Shown here: positions 7,856-16,915 of the stretch, in pieces | Numbering within the stretch: the stretch's first letter is position 1 | Layout of the letters: each line of letters opens with the position of its first letter | Assembly (NCBI RefSeq): GCF_021284745.1 | Contig: NZ_CP089925.1 | Location: 2,107,001-2,171,000, forward strand | Length of the DNA: 64,000 nt | From: Lysobacter sp. KIS68-7 | GTDB lineage: Bacteria > Pseudomonadota > Gammaproteobacteria > Xanthomonadales > Xanthomonadaceae | Direction of reading: 5' to 3' | Position numbers and translations under genes: made by a program | Notes under the pieces: model-generated | The model's database searches: none | Told to the model about the DNA's origin: nothing | What the model saw: the letters and a program-made list of their open reading frames with translations, nothing else

Positions 7856-9025
7856 ATGCAGGACGTTCCCTACGCCGATCTCGCTGCCGAACACCGGGCG
7901 CCCCCTTCGCGCAACACGCTGGGGAAGGCGAGCGTGTACGCGATCTTCATCTGCTGGACGCTGTTCGCGGTGTTCATCTACAGCCGGTATAGCCAGCTGG
8001 GCGACGCGCGCGCATACATGAGCGGCGGTTACGACGACGAAGCCTCGGCGCGTACCTACATGGTCACGCAGATCGCGACGACGCTGATCGGCCTGCTGCG
8101 CGTGGACGTGCTCGCGCACCTGGCGTTCTCGTTGTACGCGGCCACCGGCGTGGTGTACCTGGTCGGCCAGGCGCGTTTGCATGGCGCCTATCGCTGGCCG
8201 TTGCTCGCCTTGTTGCTGACGCCCAGCTTCGGCGTGTGGGCGTCGGTGGTGGGGCGCGAGTCGCTGTACATCGGGACGCTCGGCTTCTTCATGGGCGCGA
8301 TGGTCGGTTACTTCCGCGCGCGCGGATTGCATCGGCTCTTGTTCGCGATGGTGTGCGTGGCGGGCATGGTGTTCATCCGCGCGCCGTTCGGTGGCGCGAT
8401 GGCGCTGTTCTTCCTGATGGCGTGGATGCTGATGCGCGGGCCGCGCGTCGGGCTCAGCCTGGGCGTGCAGGCGATGATGCTGCTGACGGCGGGCGCGATC
8501 GTGGTGGTGCTCGCGTGGCCGCAGTTGGACGACTACATCGCCGGCGAAGTGCTGCCCAAGGCACGCAGTTACTTCACGATCTATTCCGACTCCACGCGCA
8601 TGTGGATCAACATCCAGACCAGCCGCGAGTTGTTCACGAGCCTGTGGTGGACGCTGCCGTTGGCGGTGGTGGGCCCGACACCGGGCGAAGTGCTGGCGCG
8701 TCCCGTGCTGTTGCCTTTCTTCGTCTCCGGCCTGGTCGTGTTCTTCCTGTTGCTCTATGCGATCCAGCAGGCCTTTCGTGCGCCGGCGGGCCTGCCGCGC
8801 AAGGTGCTGGTGCTCGGCTGGCTGCCGGCGATGCTCGTCACGCTGATCGCCTACGTGCCCTTCGGCGTCTACAACGCCGGCAGCGGCATCCGCTATGCCT
8901 CGTGCTTCCTGCTCTTCCTCGTCTTTCCGTGGATGTTGCGTTCGGCGATGGCCGCGGCGGCCGACCAGCCGGCCTCGGTGCGCCGACGCAACCACCTCCA
9001 CTACCACCTTGCGGAGCTCCGATGA
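7856..9025 (+). CDS. Polytopic membrane protein, candidate Wzy-like polymerase
   Basis: The 389-residue integral membrane protein has roughly 9-10 hydrophobic segments and a soluble loop around 220-255 (DDYIAGEVLPKARSY). I see no named domain motif. Its position between a flippase and a glycosyltransferase, its size and its topology fit an O-antigen/EPS polymerase, a family with little sequence conservation. The stop overlaps the ATG of the glycosyltransferase (ATGA at 9022). The polymerase assignment is by context only. Confidence 0.7.
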   Translation: MQDVPYADLAAEHRAPPSRNTLGKASVYAIFICWTLFAVFIYSRYSQLGDARAYMSGGYDDEASARTYMVTQIATTLIGLLRVDVLAHLAFSLYAATGVVYLVGQARLHGAYRWPLLALLLTPSFGVWASVVGRESLYIGTLGFFMGAMVGYFRARGLHRLLFAMVCVAGMVFIRAPFGGAMALFFLMAWMLMRGPRVGLSLGVQAMMLLTAGAIVVVLAWPQLDDYIAGEVLPKARSYFTIYSDSTRMWINIQTSRELFTSLWWTLPLAVVGPTPGEVLARPVLLPFFVSGLVVFFLLLYAIQQAFRAPAGLPRKVLVLGWLPAMLVTLIAYVPFGVYNAGSGIRYASCFLLFLVFPWMLRSAMAAAADQPASVRRRNHLHYHLAELR

Positions 9026-10188
9026 AGTTCGTCTTCTATGCGAACACCGACTGGTACCTCTACAACTTCCGCCTCTCCACTGCGCTGCAGCTGAAGGCGG
9101 AAGGGCACGAGGTGGTGATGCTGTCGCCGCCGGGAGAATTCGGCGAGCGCTTCGCCGACCACGGCATGCGTTGGGTCGTGCTCGCGATGGATCGCGCCAG
9201 CCTCAATCCGGTGCGCGAAGTCGCCGTGCTGCGCGACCTCACGCGCGTGCTGCGCGATGAACGCCCCGACCTGTTGCACAACTTCACCGTGAAGTGCGCG
9301 ATCTACGGCGCGCTCGCCGCGCGCGCCGCGGGCGTGCCCGCGGTGGTCAACGCGGTGGCCGGCATGGGGTACGTCTTCGCCAGCGACCGCATGCTTGCGC
9401 GCACATTGCGCCCGATGGTCAAGCTGCTGATGCGCGGCACGCTCGGTAGCAAGCAATCACGCCTGATCCTGCAGAACCCGGACGATGCGGACGCCTTCGT
9501 GCGCGCGCGCCTGGTGCCGGAACAGCACATCCGCGTGATCCGCAGTTCGGGCGTGAACCTCGAGCGCTTCCTGCCCGTGGTGCCCGTCGCCGAACCGCGC
9601 CCGCTGCGCGTGCTGCTCGCCGCGCGCCTGCTGTGGGAGAAGGGCATCGGCGAGTACATCGAGGCGGCGCGCATGTTGCGCGCGCAAGGGCGCAACATCG
9701 ACTTCGTGGTCGCTGGTTCACCCGATCCGGGCAATCCGCGCTCGGTCAGCCGCGAACAGGTGGAAAGCTGGGTCGCCGAAGGCCTGGTCGACTGGCGCGG
9801 CCATGTCGAGGACATGCCCGCGCTGATGCGCTCGATGGACGTGATCGCCTTGCCCAGTTACTACCGCGAAGGCGTGCCGAAGAGCCTGATCGAAGCGGCG
9901 GCCTGCGGGCTGGCCGTGGTCACGACGAACCTGCCGGGCTGCCGCGAAGTGGTCAGCGAACATGGCGTGGACGGCCTGCACGTGGAGCCGCGTTGCGCGC
10001 GTTCGCTCGCTGAGCACATCGCGCAGCTCGACGACGATCGCGCGCTGGTGCGTCGCCTCGGCGACTGCGCGCGACGCAAGGCGATGGAGCACTTCGACGA
10101 GCAGATGGTGATCCGCCGCACGATCGAGGTGTACGACGAATTGCTGCCGCACCGCCGCGCATCGCGGCGCCGGGCCCGGGCGGCCTGA
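9022..10188 (+). CDS. GT4-family glycosyltransferase
   Basis: The 388-residue GT-B glycosyltransferase starts at ATG 9022, which overlaps the upstream TGA. The N-terminal Rossmann domain begins KFVFYANTDWYLYNFR. The C-terminal donor-binding domain carries the EX7E motif E283-GVPKSLI-E291 and a PGCREVV segment. It resembles PglA-like enzymes acting on undecaprenyl-diphosphate-linked sugars at the cytoplasmic face. It probably adds one sugar of the EPS repeat. Donor and linkage cannot be read from sequence. Confidence 0.9.
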   Translation: MKFVFYANTDWYLYNFRLSTALQLKAEGHEVVMLSPPGEFGERFADHGMRWVVLAMDRASLNPVREVAVLRDLTRVLRDERPDLLHNFTVKCAIYGALAARAAGVPAVVNAVAGMGYVFASDRMLARTLRPMVKLLMRGTLGSKQSRLILQNPDDADAFVRARLVPEQHIRVIRSSGVNLERFLPVVPVAEPRPLRVLLAARLLWEKGIGEYIEAARMLRAQGRNIDFVVAGSPDPGNPRSVSREQVESWVAEGLVDWRGHVEDMPALMRSMDVIALPSYYREGVPKSLIEAAACGLAVVTTNLPGCREVVSEHGVDGLHVEPRCARSLAEHIAQLDDDRALVRRLGDCARRKAMEHFDEQMVIRRTIEVYDELLPHRRASRRRARAA

Positions 10189-10190
10189 TC

Positions 10191-10952
10191 GTGTCGTTGC
10201 TGCGCGATGCGCTCGTTGCGCTGACCTATCCGCTTGCCCTGACGCTGGCGGTGCTGCTGCTCGCCTTGCTCGCGCATCGCCTGCGCTGGATGCGCACGGC
10301 CGGCGTGCTCGCGCTGGCGGCGTTCGCGTGGTCGGCGTTCTGGTCGATTCCCCACAACGCGGAATGGCTGCGCAGCTCGCTCGAGGATCGCTACGTGGTC
10401 GCGCCGGATCCTGCGTCCTTGCCGAAGGCCGATGCGATCGTCGTGCTCGGCGGCGGCGGTTACACCTGGATCAACCGGCCCGGCGTGACGCTGGAGAAAC
10501 TGAAGTACAGCCGCCTCGCGGCGGGCGTGCGCCTGTACGACGCCGGCCGCGCGCCGCGCGTGATCCTCTCCGGCGGCGGCGAAGGCGTGCGCACCGAAGC
10601 ATGCAACATGGCGCGCGGCATGGAAAAGCTCGGCGTGCCGCATTCGGCCCTGCTGATCGAAGAACGCAGCACGGACACCACGACCAATGCGAAGTACAGC
10701 GCGCAGATCGCGCGCGAGCACGATATCCATCGCGTGCTGCTGGTGACGTCGGCGCTGCACATGCCGCGGGCGAGCCTGCTGTTCCGCCGCAACGGCATCC
10801 AGGTGGTGGAGGTGCCGGTGCCCGAACCGACGGCCGGCGAATCCTGGGCGGACCGGTGGTTGCCGAGTCCCCGGGCGCTGTGGAAAAGCGGCCGGGCGCT
10901 CAAGGAATATGCGGGCCTGCTGGCCCTGTGCGTGGAAGGAAAGACCACGTGA
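10191..10952 (+). CDS. DUF218 (YdcF/SanA/ElyC-like) membrane protein
   Basis: The protein has 253 residues with a GTG start 2 bases after the glycosyltransferase stop. Two N-terminal membrane segments (about 12-32 and 38-58) precede a DUF218 domain. That domain opens ADAIVVLGGGGY and has further family blocks RVILSGGGEG and LLVTSALHMPRA. ElyC-type proteins are linked to envelope integrity and use of the undecaprenyl carrier. In this operon it may support polysaccharide or carrier-lipid homeostasis. No catalytic activity is established for the family. Confidence 0.85.
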   Translation: MSLLRDALVALTYPLALTLAVLLLALLAHRLRWMRTAGVLALAAFAWSAFWSIPHNAEWLRSSLEDRYVVAPDPASLPKADAIVVLGGGGYTWINRPGVTLEKLKYSRLAAGVRLYDAGRAPRVILSGGGEGVRTEACNMARGMEKLGVPHSALLIEERSTDTTTNAKYSAQIAREHDIHRVLLVTSALHMPRASLLFRRNGIQVVEVPVPEPTAGESWADRWLPSPRALWKSGRALKEYAGLLALCVEGKTT

Positions 10953-11061
10953 AGGATGCGCCGACACACGGTGGGGGCGTTTTCACGCGACGCGCGCATT
11001 CTCGTCCGTAGGCTGCCGCGGACAACCTGAATTCGGCCCGCCGATGCGGTGCCGCCCAGCT

Positions 11062-11068
11062 AGGAGGG
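11062..11068 (+). promoter_or_regulatory. Strong ribosome-binding site that fixes the TTG start of wza
   Basis: AGGAGGG lies 7 bases before TTG 11076 and fixes that rare start. The stretch 10953-11061 upstream is non-coding and shows no clear motif. Confidence 0.85.
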
Positions 11069-11075
11069 CTCCACC

Positions 11076-12149
11076 TTGAACACCCATCTGCCTCGCATCC
11101 TCGCGCTGGCCACCATGCTCGCGCTCACAGGCTGCATTCCGGGCCAGAAGTTGTCGGTGCACGCCCCCGGGACGACCGTGGCGGCCGGCCAGGAAATCCA
11201 GGTGCAGCCCATCACCGCGGAGATGGTGTCGGGCAAGCGCCAGCCGGTGACGCTGCCGGCGGAGCTCACGTCCTTCCAGCCGACGGCCTACCACGTCTCG
11301 CCCGGCGACACGCTCATCATCACCGTGTGGGACCACCCGGAACTGACCACGCCGGCCGGTTCGCAGCAGCAGGCGATCACCAACGGCCGCCAGGTGCAGT
11401 CGGACGGCACGCTGTTCTATCCCTACGCCGGCAAGATCAACGTCTCCGGCATGACCGTCGAACAGGTGCGCGGCACGCTGGAGAAGAAGCTCGCGCGTTA
11501 CCTCAAGGAACCGCAGATCGACGTCAACGTCGTCGGTTTCGGCGGGCGCGTTTCGTTGCAGGGCGCCTTCACCAGCACCGCGCCGCAGGACACCACCACC
11601 GTGCCGCAGACGCTGGCGCAGGTGGTCGGCCGCGCAGGCGTGGATGTCGCCAACGCGGATCTCTCGGGCCTGGTGCTCACGCGCGATGGCCGCAACTACA
11701 ACATCGACCTGGATGCGATCAATCGCGACGGCGTCGCGCAGGACATCTACCTCAAGCCCGGCGATCGCCTGTACCTGCCGTACAACGATCGCAAGGAAGT
11801 CTACGTGGTCGGTGAAGCGCGCCAGCCGCAGGCGATTCCGTTCAAGACGACCGATATCACGCTGACGCAGGCGCTGGGTCGCGCCGGCGGCCTGAATCCG
11901 GAAACCTCGAAGGGCGCCGCGGTGTATGTCGTGCGCGGCATGTCCGACCAGGGCGATCCGGCGGCCGTCTACAACCTCGATGCCACCAATCCGGCGGCCT
12001 ATGCCGTCGCCTCGCGCTTCCACCTGCGCCCGGGCGACGTGGTGTGGATCGGCCCGGCCGGCATCACCCGTTGGAACCGTTACATCACGCAGTTGCTGCC
12101 GTTCTCGGGCCTGATCCGGAACGCCGCGGCAGCGGGCAACGATCTCTGA
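11076..12149 (+). CDS. wza: Wza-type polysaccharide export lipoprotein
   Basis: The 357-residue outer-membrane polysaccharide exporter starts at a TTG behind a strong AGGAGGG. A lipoprotein signal ends LALTGC with the lipidated Cys at 20. A Poly_export domain (about 75-165, from YHVSPGDTLIITVWDHPELT) is followed by SLBB-type repeats (GDRLYLPYNDRKEVYVVGEA and a later copy) and a short C-terminus. Together with the Wzc-type kinase at the left edge it completes a Wzy-dependent export machine. It is the last EPS gene; a strong terminator follows. Confidence 0.92.
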   Translation: MNTHLPRILALATMLALTGCIPGQKLSVHAPGTTVAAGQEIQVQPITAEMVSGKRQPVTLPAELTSFQPTAYHVSPGDTLIITVWDHPELTTPAGSQQQAITNGRQVQSDGTLFYPYAGKINVSGMTVEQVRGTLEKKLARYLKEPQIDVNVVGFGGRVSLQGAFTSTAPQDTTTVPQTLAQVVGRAGVDVANADLSGLVLTRDGRNYNIDLDAINRDGVAQDIYLKPGDRLYLPYNDRKEVYVVGEARQPQAIPFKTTDITLTQALGRAGGLNPETSKGAAVYVVRGMSDQGDPAAVYNLDATNPAAYAVASRFHLRPGDVVWIGPAGITRWNRYITQLLPFSGLIRNAAAAGNDL

Positions 12150-12186
12150 GGAGAGAGCAGGGAAGCGACGCCAAGGAGGGCGACGC

Positions 12187-12218
12187 AAGGCCGGGCCAGG
12201 TGCCCGGCCTTCTTTTTT
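12187..12218 (+). terminator. Intrinsic terminator of the EPS operon
   Basis: AAGGCCGGGC (12187-12196) pairs perfectly with GCCCGGCCTT (12202-12211) across a 5-base loop, followed by CTTTTTT. It ends the wza transcript and marks the boundary of the EPS locus. Confidence 0.93.
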
Positions 12219-12302
12219 GCGCGGATCGCCGGGCGTGTCTTATCGCCTGAGATGGCGGCCGGTACAGTGCAGCTTCGTCCTCGCCTTTCGAAGTCCGCGC
12301 GC

Positions 12303-13685
12303 ATGGCCAAGTCCGCCACCAAACGCTCCGCCCACGTCTGCAACGAATGCGGCGCCGATTACGCCAAGTGGCAAGGGCAATGCGATGCGTGCGGTGCATG
12401 GAACTCGCTGAGCGAAATCGCGCTGGAAGCCGCGAACCAGGCGCCCGCCGCGCGCCGGTCCGGCTGGGCCGGCAAGGTCGACCCGCCGAAGGTCACCGCA
12501 CTGCGCGACGTGCGCAGCAGCGAAGACGCGCGCGTGCCCACCGGCATCGGCGAATTCGATCGCGTGCTCGGCGGCGGCTTGGTGGAAGGCGCGGTGGTGC
12601 TGGTGGGCGGCGATCCGGGCATCGGCAAGTCGACGCTGTTGCTGCAGGCGCTCGCGCAGATGGGCACGACCTTGCCGGGACTGTACGTCACGGGCGAGGA
12701 ATCGCTCGCGCAGGTCGCCGGCCGCGCCATGCGCCTCGGGCTGCCGATCGATGGCTTGCATGCACTGGCGGAAACCGGCGTCGAACGCATCCTCGAACAG
12801 GCCGTCGCGCATCGCCCGAAGGTGATCGTTGCCGATTCGGTGCAGACGTTGTGGACAGAATCCATCGGCGCAGCGCCCGGTTCGGTAAGCCAGGTGCGCG
12901 AGAGCGCCGCGCGCCTGGTGCGTTACGCGAAGGAAACCGGCACCACGGTGTTCCTCGTGGGCCATGTCACCAAGGAGGGCGGCATCGCCGGTCCGCGCGT
13001 GCTGGAACACATGGTGGATGCGGTGCTGTATTTCGAAGGCGAGAGCGGCAGCCGCTTCCGCGTGTTGCGCGCCTTCAAGAACCGCTTCGGCGCGGTCAAC
13101 GAGCTCGGCGTGTTCGCGATGGGCGAGAAGGGCCTGCGCGAAGTGCCCAATCCTTCCGCGATCTTCCTTTCCGGCGGCAGCACCGCGCAGCCGGGCAGTG
13201 CGGTGATGGTCACGCGCGAAGGCACGCGCCCCTTGCTGGTGGAAGTGCAGGCGCTGGTGGATGGTTCGCCGCTGTCGAATCCGCGCCGCGTCGCGGTGGG
13301 CCTGGAACAGAATCGCCTCGCCATGCTGCTGGCCGTGCTGCATCGCCATGGCGGCGTGGGCGTGGGCGACCAGGACGTGTTCGTCAACGTCGTCGGCGGC
13401 ATCCGCCTGCAGGAAACCGCGGCGGACCTCCCGGTGCTGCTCGCGGTGCTGTCCTCGCTGCGCGATCGGCCCCTGGCGGAGAAGACCGTGGCCTTCGGCG
13501 AAGTCGGCCTCTCGGGCGAGATCCGCCCGGTGCCCAACGGCGAGGAACGCCTGCGCGAAGCCGCGACGCATGGTTTCAAGCGCGCCATCGTGCCGAAGGG
13601 AAATGCGCCGAAGGCCGGCGCGTTCAAGGGGCTCGAAATGATCGCGGTGGAGCGCTTGGGCGACGCTTTGTCCGCCGCGGTCTGA
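12303..13685 (+). CDS. radA: DNA repair protein RadA
   Basis: The 460-residue protein has the full RadA architecture: a C4 zinc finger at the N-terminus (CNECG...CDACG, about 12-30), a RecA-like ATPase with Walker A GGDPGIGKST near 104-113, the RadA-specific KNRFG motif near 260, and a C-terminal Lon-protease-like domain. It processes branched recombination intermediates with RecA. I chose ATG 12303 (MAKSATK); the frame extends upstream to 12252, but the zinc finger is at its usual distance from 12303. A TACAGT at 12263 may be its -10. Confidence 0.95.
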   Translation: MAKSATKRSAHVCNECGADYAKWQGQCDACGAWNSLSEIALEAANQAPAARRSGWAGKVDPPKVTALRDVRSSEDARVPTGIGEFDRVLGGGLVEGAVVLVGGDPGIGKSTLLLQALAQMGTTLPGLYVTGEESLAQVAGRAMRLGLPIDGLHALAETGVERILEQAVAHRPKVIVADSVQTLWTESIGAAPGSVSQVRESAARLVRYAKETGTTVFLVGHVTKEGGIAGPRVLEHMVDAVLYFEGESGSRFRVLRAFKNRFGAVNELGVFAMGEKGLREVPNPSAIFLSGGSTAQPGSAVMVTREGTRPLLVEVQALVDGSPLSNPRRVAVGLEQNRLAMLLAVLHRHGGVGVGDQDVFVNVVGGIRLQETAADLPVLLAVLSSLRDRPLAEKTVAFGEVGLSGEIRPVPNGEERLREAATHGFKRAIVPKGNAPKAGAFKGLEMIAVERLGDALSAAV

Positions 13686-13785
13686 GACGAAGCGCAGCGC
13701 GATCCCAGTCGTTTCGGGACATCTCCGTGCTTCGCGCGTGTGGCGAATGGCTATGGTCGAGGTGCCTCCACCGCACCTGCGCACC

Positions 13786-14226
13786 ATGGCCCACATCCTG
13801 ATCGTCGACGACTCCCTGCTCGACCGCACGCGCGCCGTCGAAGCCGTGCGACTGCTCGGGCATTCGCCCCTGGTCGCCACGGATGGCAACAGCGCGTTCG
13901 ACCTGTGTCGGTCCGCGCCCCCCGACCTGGTGCTGATGGATCTTGTCCTGGCCGGCGGCGAGGACGGTTACGCGGTCACGCGGCGCCTCCGCAACGATCC
14001 TGAGCTGTGCGACATCCCCGTCGTCATGGTCACCAGCCGCGACCAGCGCAGCGATGCGTTCTGGGGATACCGCCAGGGCGCGGCGGGCTACGTGACCAAG
14101 CCCTACCGCGCGGAAGAACTTGCGAGCGTGATCGCGCGCCTGCTGGTGGAGGTCAGTGCCCGCCGGCGGCTTCCGGGCCGGCCTTCGCCTGGAACGGCGG
14201 CTTCGCGATCCAGACGAACGCGATGA
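13786..14226 (+). CDS. Single-domain response regulator (PilG/PilH/CheY-like)
   Basis: The protein has 146 residues from ATG 13786 (MAHILIVDDS). The receiver domain is complete to about 122: the acidic pair is D8-D9, the phospho-acceptor D52 (LVLMD), T83 and K105 (YVTKPY). There is no output domain, so it would act by protein contact, as in twitching or chemotaxis pathways. The last ~25 residues are Arg/Ser/Pro-rich. They lie antisense to the 3' end of emrB (overlap 14153-14226), so this tail may be a read-through extension. No partner kinase is in the window. Confidence 0.85.
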   Translation: MAHILIVDDSLLDRTRAVEAVRLLGHSPLVATDGNSAFDLCRSAPPDLVLMDLVLAGGEDGYAVTRRLRNDPELCDIPVVMVTSRDQRSDAFWGYRQGAAGYVTKPYRAEELASVIARLLVEVSARRRLPGRPSPGTAASRSRRTR

Positions 14227-15715
14227 CGCACAGGAAGATGATGCCGAGCAGGTGGAAGATCTCGTTGAAGCCGATCTGCGCCGCCTGGTTGGAGATCATC
14301 CGTTCCAGCACCGCCGCACCGCGTTGCAGGTCGCCGTTGCCGAGCATCAATGCGGTCTGCATCGTGTCCGGATCGTAGGCCGACAGCTTTTCCGTCATGT
14401 GCGCGTGGTGCACCGCGCCGCGTTCGGTCCACGCATACGTGGTGAGCGATGCGGCGAAGCTGCCGCCCAGCGTTCGCATGAACGTGGCCAGCCCCGAGCC
14501 CGCCGCGATCTCGTGTGGTTGCAGGTCCGACAGCAGGATCTGCAGCACCGGCATGAAGAACAGCGCCACGCCGAAGCCCTGGAACAGCTGCACCAGCGCG
14601 ATGTGCCTGAAGTCCACGTCGAGGTTGAAGCCCGCGCGCGCGAAACTCGTCAGCGACATCGCGATGAAGGCCACGCTCGCCAGCGCGCGCAGGTCGAACT
14701 TGTGCGCATACCTGCCCACGAAGGGCGTGAGCAACACGGGCAGGATGCCGATCGGCGCCGTCGCGAAGCCCGCCCAGATCGGCGTGAACCCCAGGTTGCG
14801 CTGCAACCACAGCGGCACGAGGATGCCGACGCTGAAGAAGGCCGCGTAGGCCACGACCATCGCGATCGTCCCCGCGGTGAAGTTGCGGTGGCGGAACAGG
14901 CGCAGGTTGACGATCGGATCCTTGTCCGTCATCTCCCAGATCACGAACACGATGAGCGAGATGCTCGAGAGGATGGCGAGCGCGACGATCAGGTTCGAAC
15001 GGAACCAGTCTTCGTCGTTGCCCAGGTCGAGCAGGATCTGCAGCGCGCCTACGCCGAGCACGAGCGTGACGAGCCCGACGTAATCCATCTTCGGCTTCTC
15101 GAGCCGTTCCGGGCGCCCCTTCAGCTGCCGGCCGACCACGAACGAAGCGAACAGTCCGATCGGCACGTTGATGAAGAAGATCCATTCCCACGAATAGTTG
15201 TCGGTGATCCAGCCACCGAGGATCGGACCCGCGATGGGCGCCACGACCGTGACCATCGCGAGCAGGGCGATGGCTTGCCCGCGTTTGTGCGCGGGATAGA
15301 TCGAGATCAGCAGCGCCTGCGTGATCGGGTACATCGGGCCGGCGACGAAGCCCTGCAGCGCACGCGCCGCGACGAGCAGGCCCATGCTGTTGGCCAGGCC
15401 GCACAGCAAGGACGCAACGACAAACAAGGCCGTGGCCCACACGAACAACTTGCGCTCGCCGAAGTGGCGCGTGAGCCACCCGGTGAGCGGCAACGCGATC
15501 GCGTTGCTCACCGCGAAGGAGGTGATCACCCACGTCGCCTGGTTCGCGCTGCCGCCGAGGTTGCCGGAAATCGTCGGCAACGAGACGTTCGCGATCGTCA
15601 GGTCGAGCACCTGCATGAACGACGCGAGCGCCAGGCCCAGCGTCGTCAGCGGAATGTTGGGCGGGCGGAACCCTGCCTGGGGCAGGGCGCCCGCGTTGGC
15701 GGTCGTGGCGGACAT
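14153..15715 (-). CDS. emrB: EmrB/QacA-type MFS drug efflux permease (DHA2)
   Basis: The 520-residue major facilitator has 14 predicted membrane segments. Motif A is GWLTRHFGERKLF near 78-90, and the antiporter motif C region contains GPILGGWI near 166-173. It would export hydrophobic drugs by proton antiport through EmrA and the outer-membrane factor encoded upstream. It is last in the minus-strand operon marR-OMF-emrA-emrB, 15 bases after emrA. Its 3' end overlaps the convergent response-regulator gene by 74 bases. Confidence 0.93.
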   Translation of the reverse strand: MSATTANAGALPQAGFRPPNIPLTTLGLALASFMQVLDLTIANVSLPTISGNLGGSANQATWVITSFAVSNAIALPLTGWLTRHFGERKLFVWATALFVVASLLCGLANSMGLLVAARALQGFVAGPMYPITQALLISIYPAHKRGQAIALLAMVTVVAPIAGPILGGWITDNYSWEWIFFINVPIGLFASFVVGRQLKGRPERLEKPKMDYVGLVTLVLGVGALQILLDLGNDEDWFRSNLIVALAILSSISLIVFVIWEMTDKDPIVNLRLFRHRNFTAGTIAMVVAYAAFFSVGILVPLWLQRNLGFTPIWAGFATAPIGILPVLLTPFVGRYAHKFDLRALASVAFIAMSLTSFARAGFNLDVDFRHIALVQLFQGFGVALFFMPVLQILLSDLQPHEIAAGSGLATFMRTLGGSFAASLTTYAWTERGAVHHAHMTEKLSAYDPDTMQTALMLGNGDLQRGAAVLERMISNQAAQIGFNEIFHLLGIIFLCVIAFVWIAKPPFQAKAGPEAAGGH

Positions 15716-15730
15716 CGGGCCTTCGTTCGA

Positions 15731-16915
15731 TCAGCCGCGGTGGCCGAGGTTGTCGCGCACGATCTGGTCGATGCGTGCTTCGGCTTCGGCGAGTTGCCTG
15801 GCGTAGGCGTCGGTGGTGAGCAGCGGCTTGGCCGGCGGCGCGGCGGCGAGCAGCGCACCGTCCTGGTCGCGGATGTTCACGTCGGTGTGCATCGACAGGC
15901 CCAGGCGCAGCGGATGGTCCTTCAGTTGCGCGGTGTCGACGGAGATGCGCACTGGCACGCGCTGCACGATCTTGATCCAGTTGCCGCTGGCGTTCTGCGC
16001 GGGCAGCAGCGCGAACGCGCTACCGGTGCCCAGGCCCAGGCTCACCAGCTTGCCGTCGTAGCGCACGTCCTTGCCGTACAGGTCGGAGTGCAGTTCGACC
16101 GGCTGGCCGATGCGCATCTTCGCCAGCTGCGTTTCCTTGAAGTTGGCTTCCACCCACACCTGTTCGAGCGGCACGACCGTCATCAGCGTGGTGCCCGGCT
16201 GCACGCGCTGGCCGAGTTGCACGCTGCGCTTGGCCACGTAACCGCTGACCGGCGCGACGATCGACATGCGCTGCAGGTTGAGGTAGGCCGCGCGCACCTG
16301 CGCTGCGGCGGCGGCGACCTGCGGCTGGTCCTGGATCGTGGTTGCATCGACGAGCGCGCGGTTGCGCGAGAGGTTCTCGCCGGCGCTGGCGAGCGCGGCT
16401 TCCGCGGCGGTCAGTTCGTCCTGCGCATGCGCGAGTTCTTCCGCGGAGACCGCGCCGGTGGCGACCAGGCCGCTGCGGCGCTTCACGTCGTCGCGCGCCT
16501 TGTCGACGGCGACGCGGCGTGCCGCGATTTCCGCGTGGTTCTGGTCGACCGCGCTGTACAGGCCGCGCACCTGGCGCACGGTGTTGGCGAGGTTGGCCGC
16601 GGCCTGTTCGTAGGCCACGCGTGCGTCGTTCGGATCCAGCTGCACGAGCACCTGGCCTGCGACGACCTTCATGCCGTCGTCGGCGCCGATGCTCACGACG
16701 GTGCCGGCCGTCTGCGGCGTGATCGCCACGACGTTGCCCTGCACGTAGGCGTCGTCGGTGGATTCGTGCCAGCGCGCGACGAGCAGGTACCACAGCGTCC
16801 AGGCGATGGCTGCCACGACGACGACGAGCGCGAGGATCGTCAGTGCGCGCTTGCGCTTGTTCACCGCCTTCGGCGCGGGGGCGGGGGCGGCGTTGGGATT
16901 GATGGCGGTGGTCAT
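15731..16915 (-). CDS. emrA: EmrA/HlyD-family periplasmic adaptor
   Basis: The 394-residue membrane fusion protein has one N-terminal membrane anchor (about 24-46), then STDDAYVQGNVVAITPQTAG, the conserved EmrA lipoyl-domain start. A long alpha-hairpin (about 110-200) and a beta-barrel domain follow. It bridges the MFS permease and the outer-membrane channel. Its ATG overlaps the OMF stop by 4 bases. Specificity is not readable. Confidence 0.93.
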   Translation of the reverse strand: MTTAINPNAAPAPAPKAVNKRKRALTILALVVVVAAIAWTLWYLLVARWHESTDDAYVQGNVVAITPQTAGTVVSIGADDGMKVVAGQVLVQLDPNDARVAYEQAAANLANTVRQVRGLYSAVDQNHAEIAARRVAVDKARDDVKRRSGLVATGAVSAEELAHAQDELTAAEAALASAGENLSRNRALVDATTIQDQPQVAAAAAQVRAAYLNLQRMSIVAPVSGYVAKRSVQLGQRVQPGTTLMTVVPLEQVWVEANFKETQLAKMRIGQPVELHSDLYGKDVRYDGKLVSLGLGTGSAFALLPAQNASGNWIKIVQRVPVRISVDTAQLKDHPLRLGLSMHTDVNIRDQDGALLAAAPPAKPLLTTDAYARQLAEAEARIDQIVRDNLGHRG

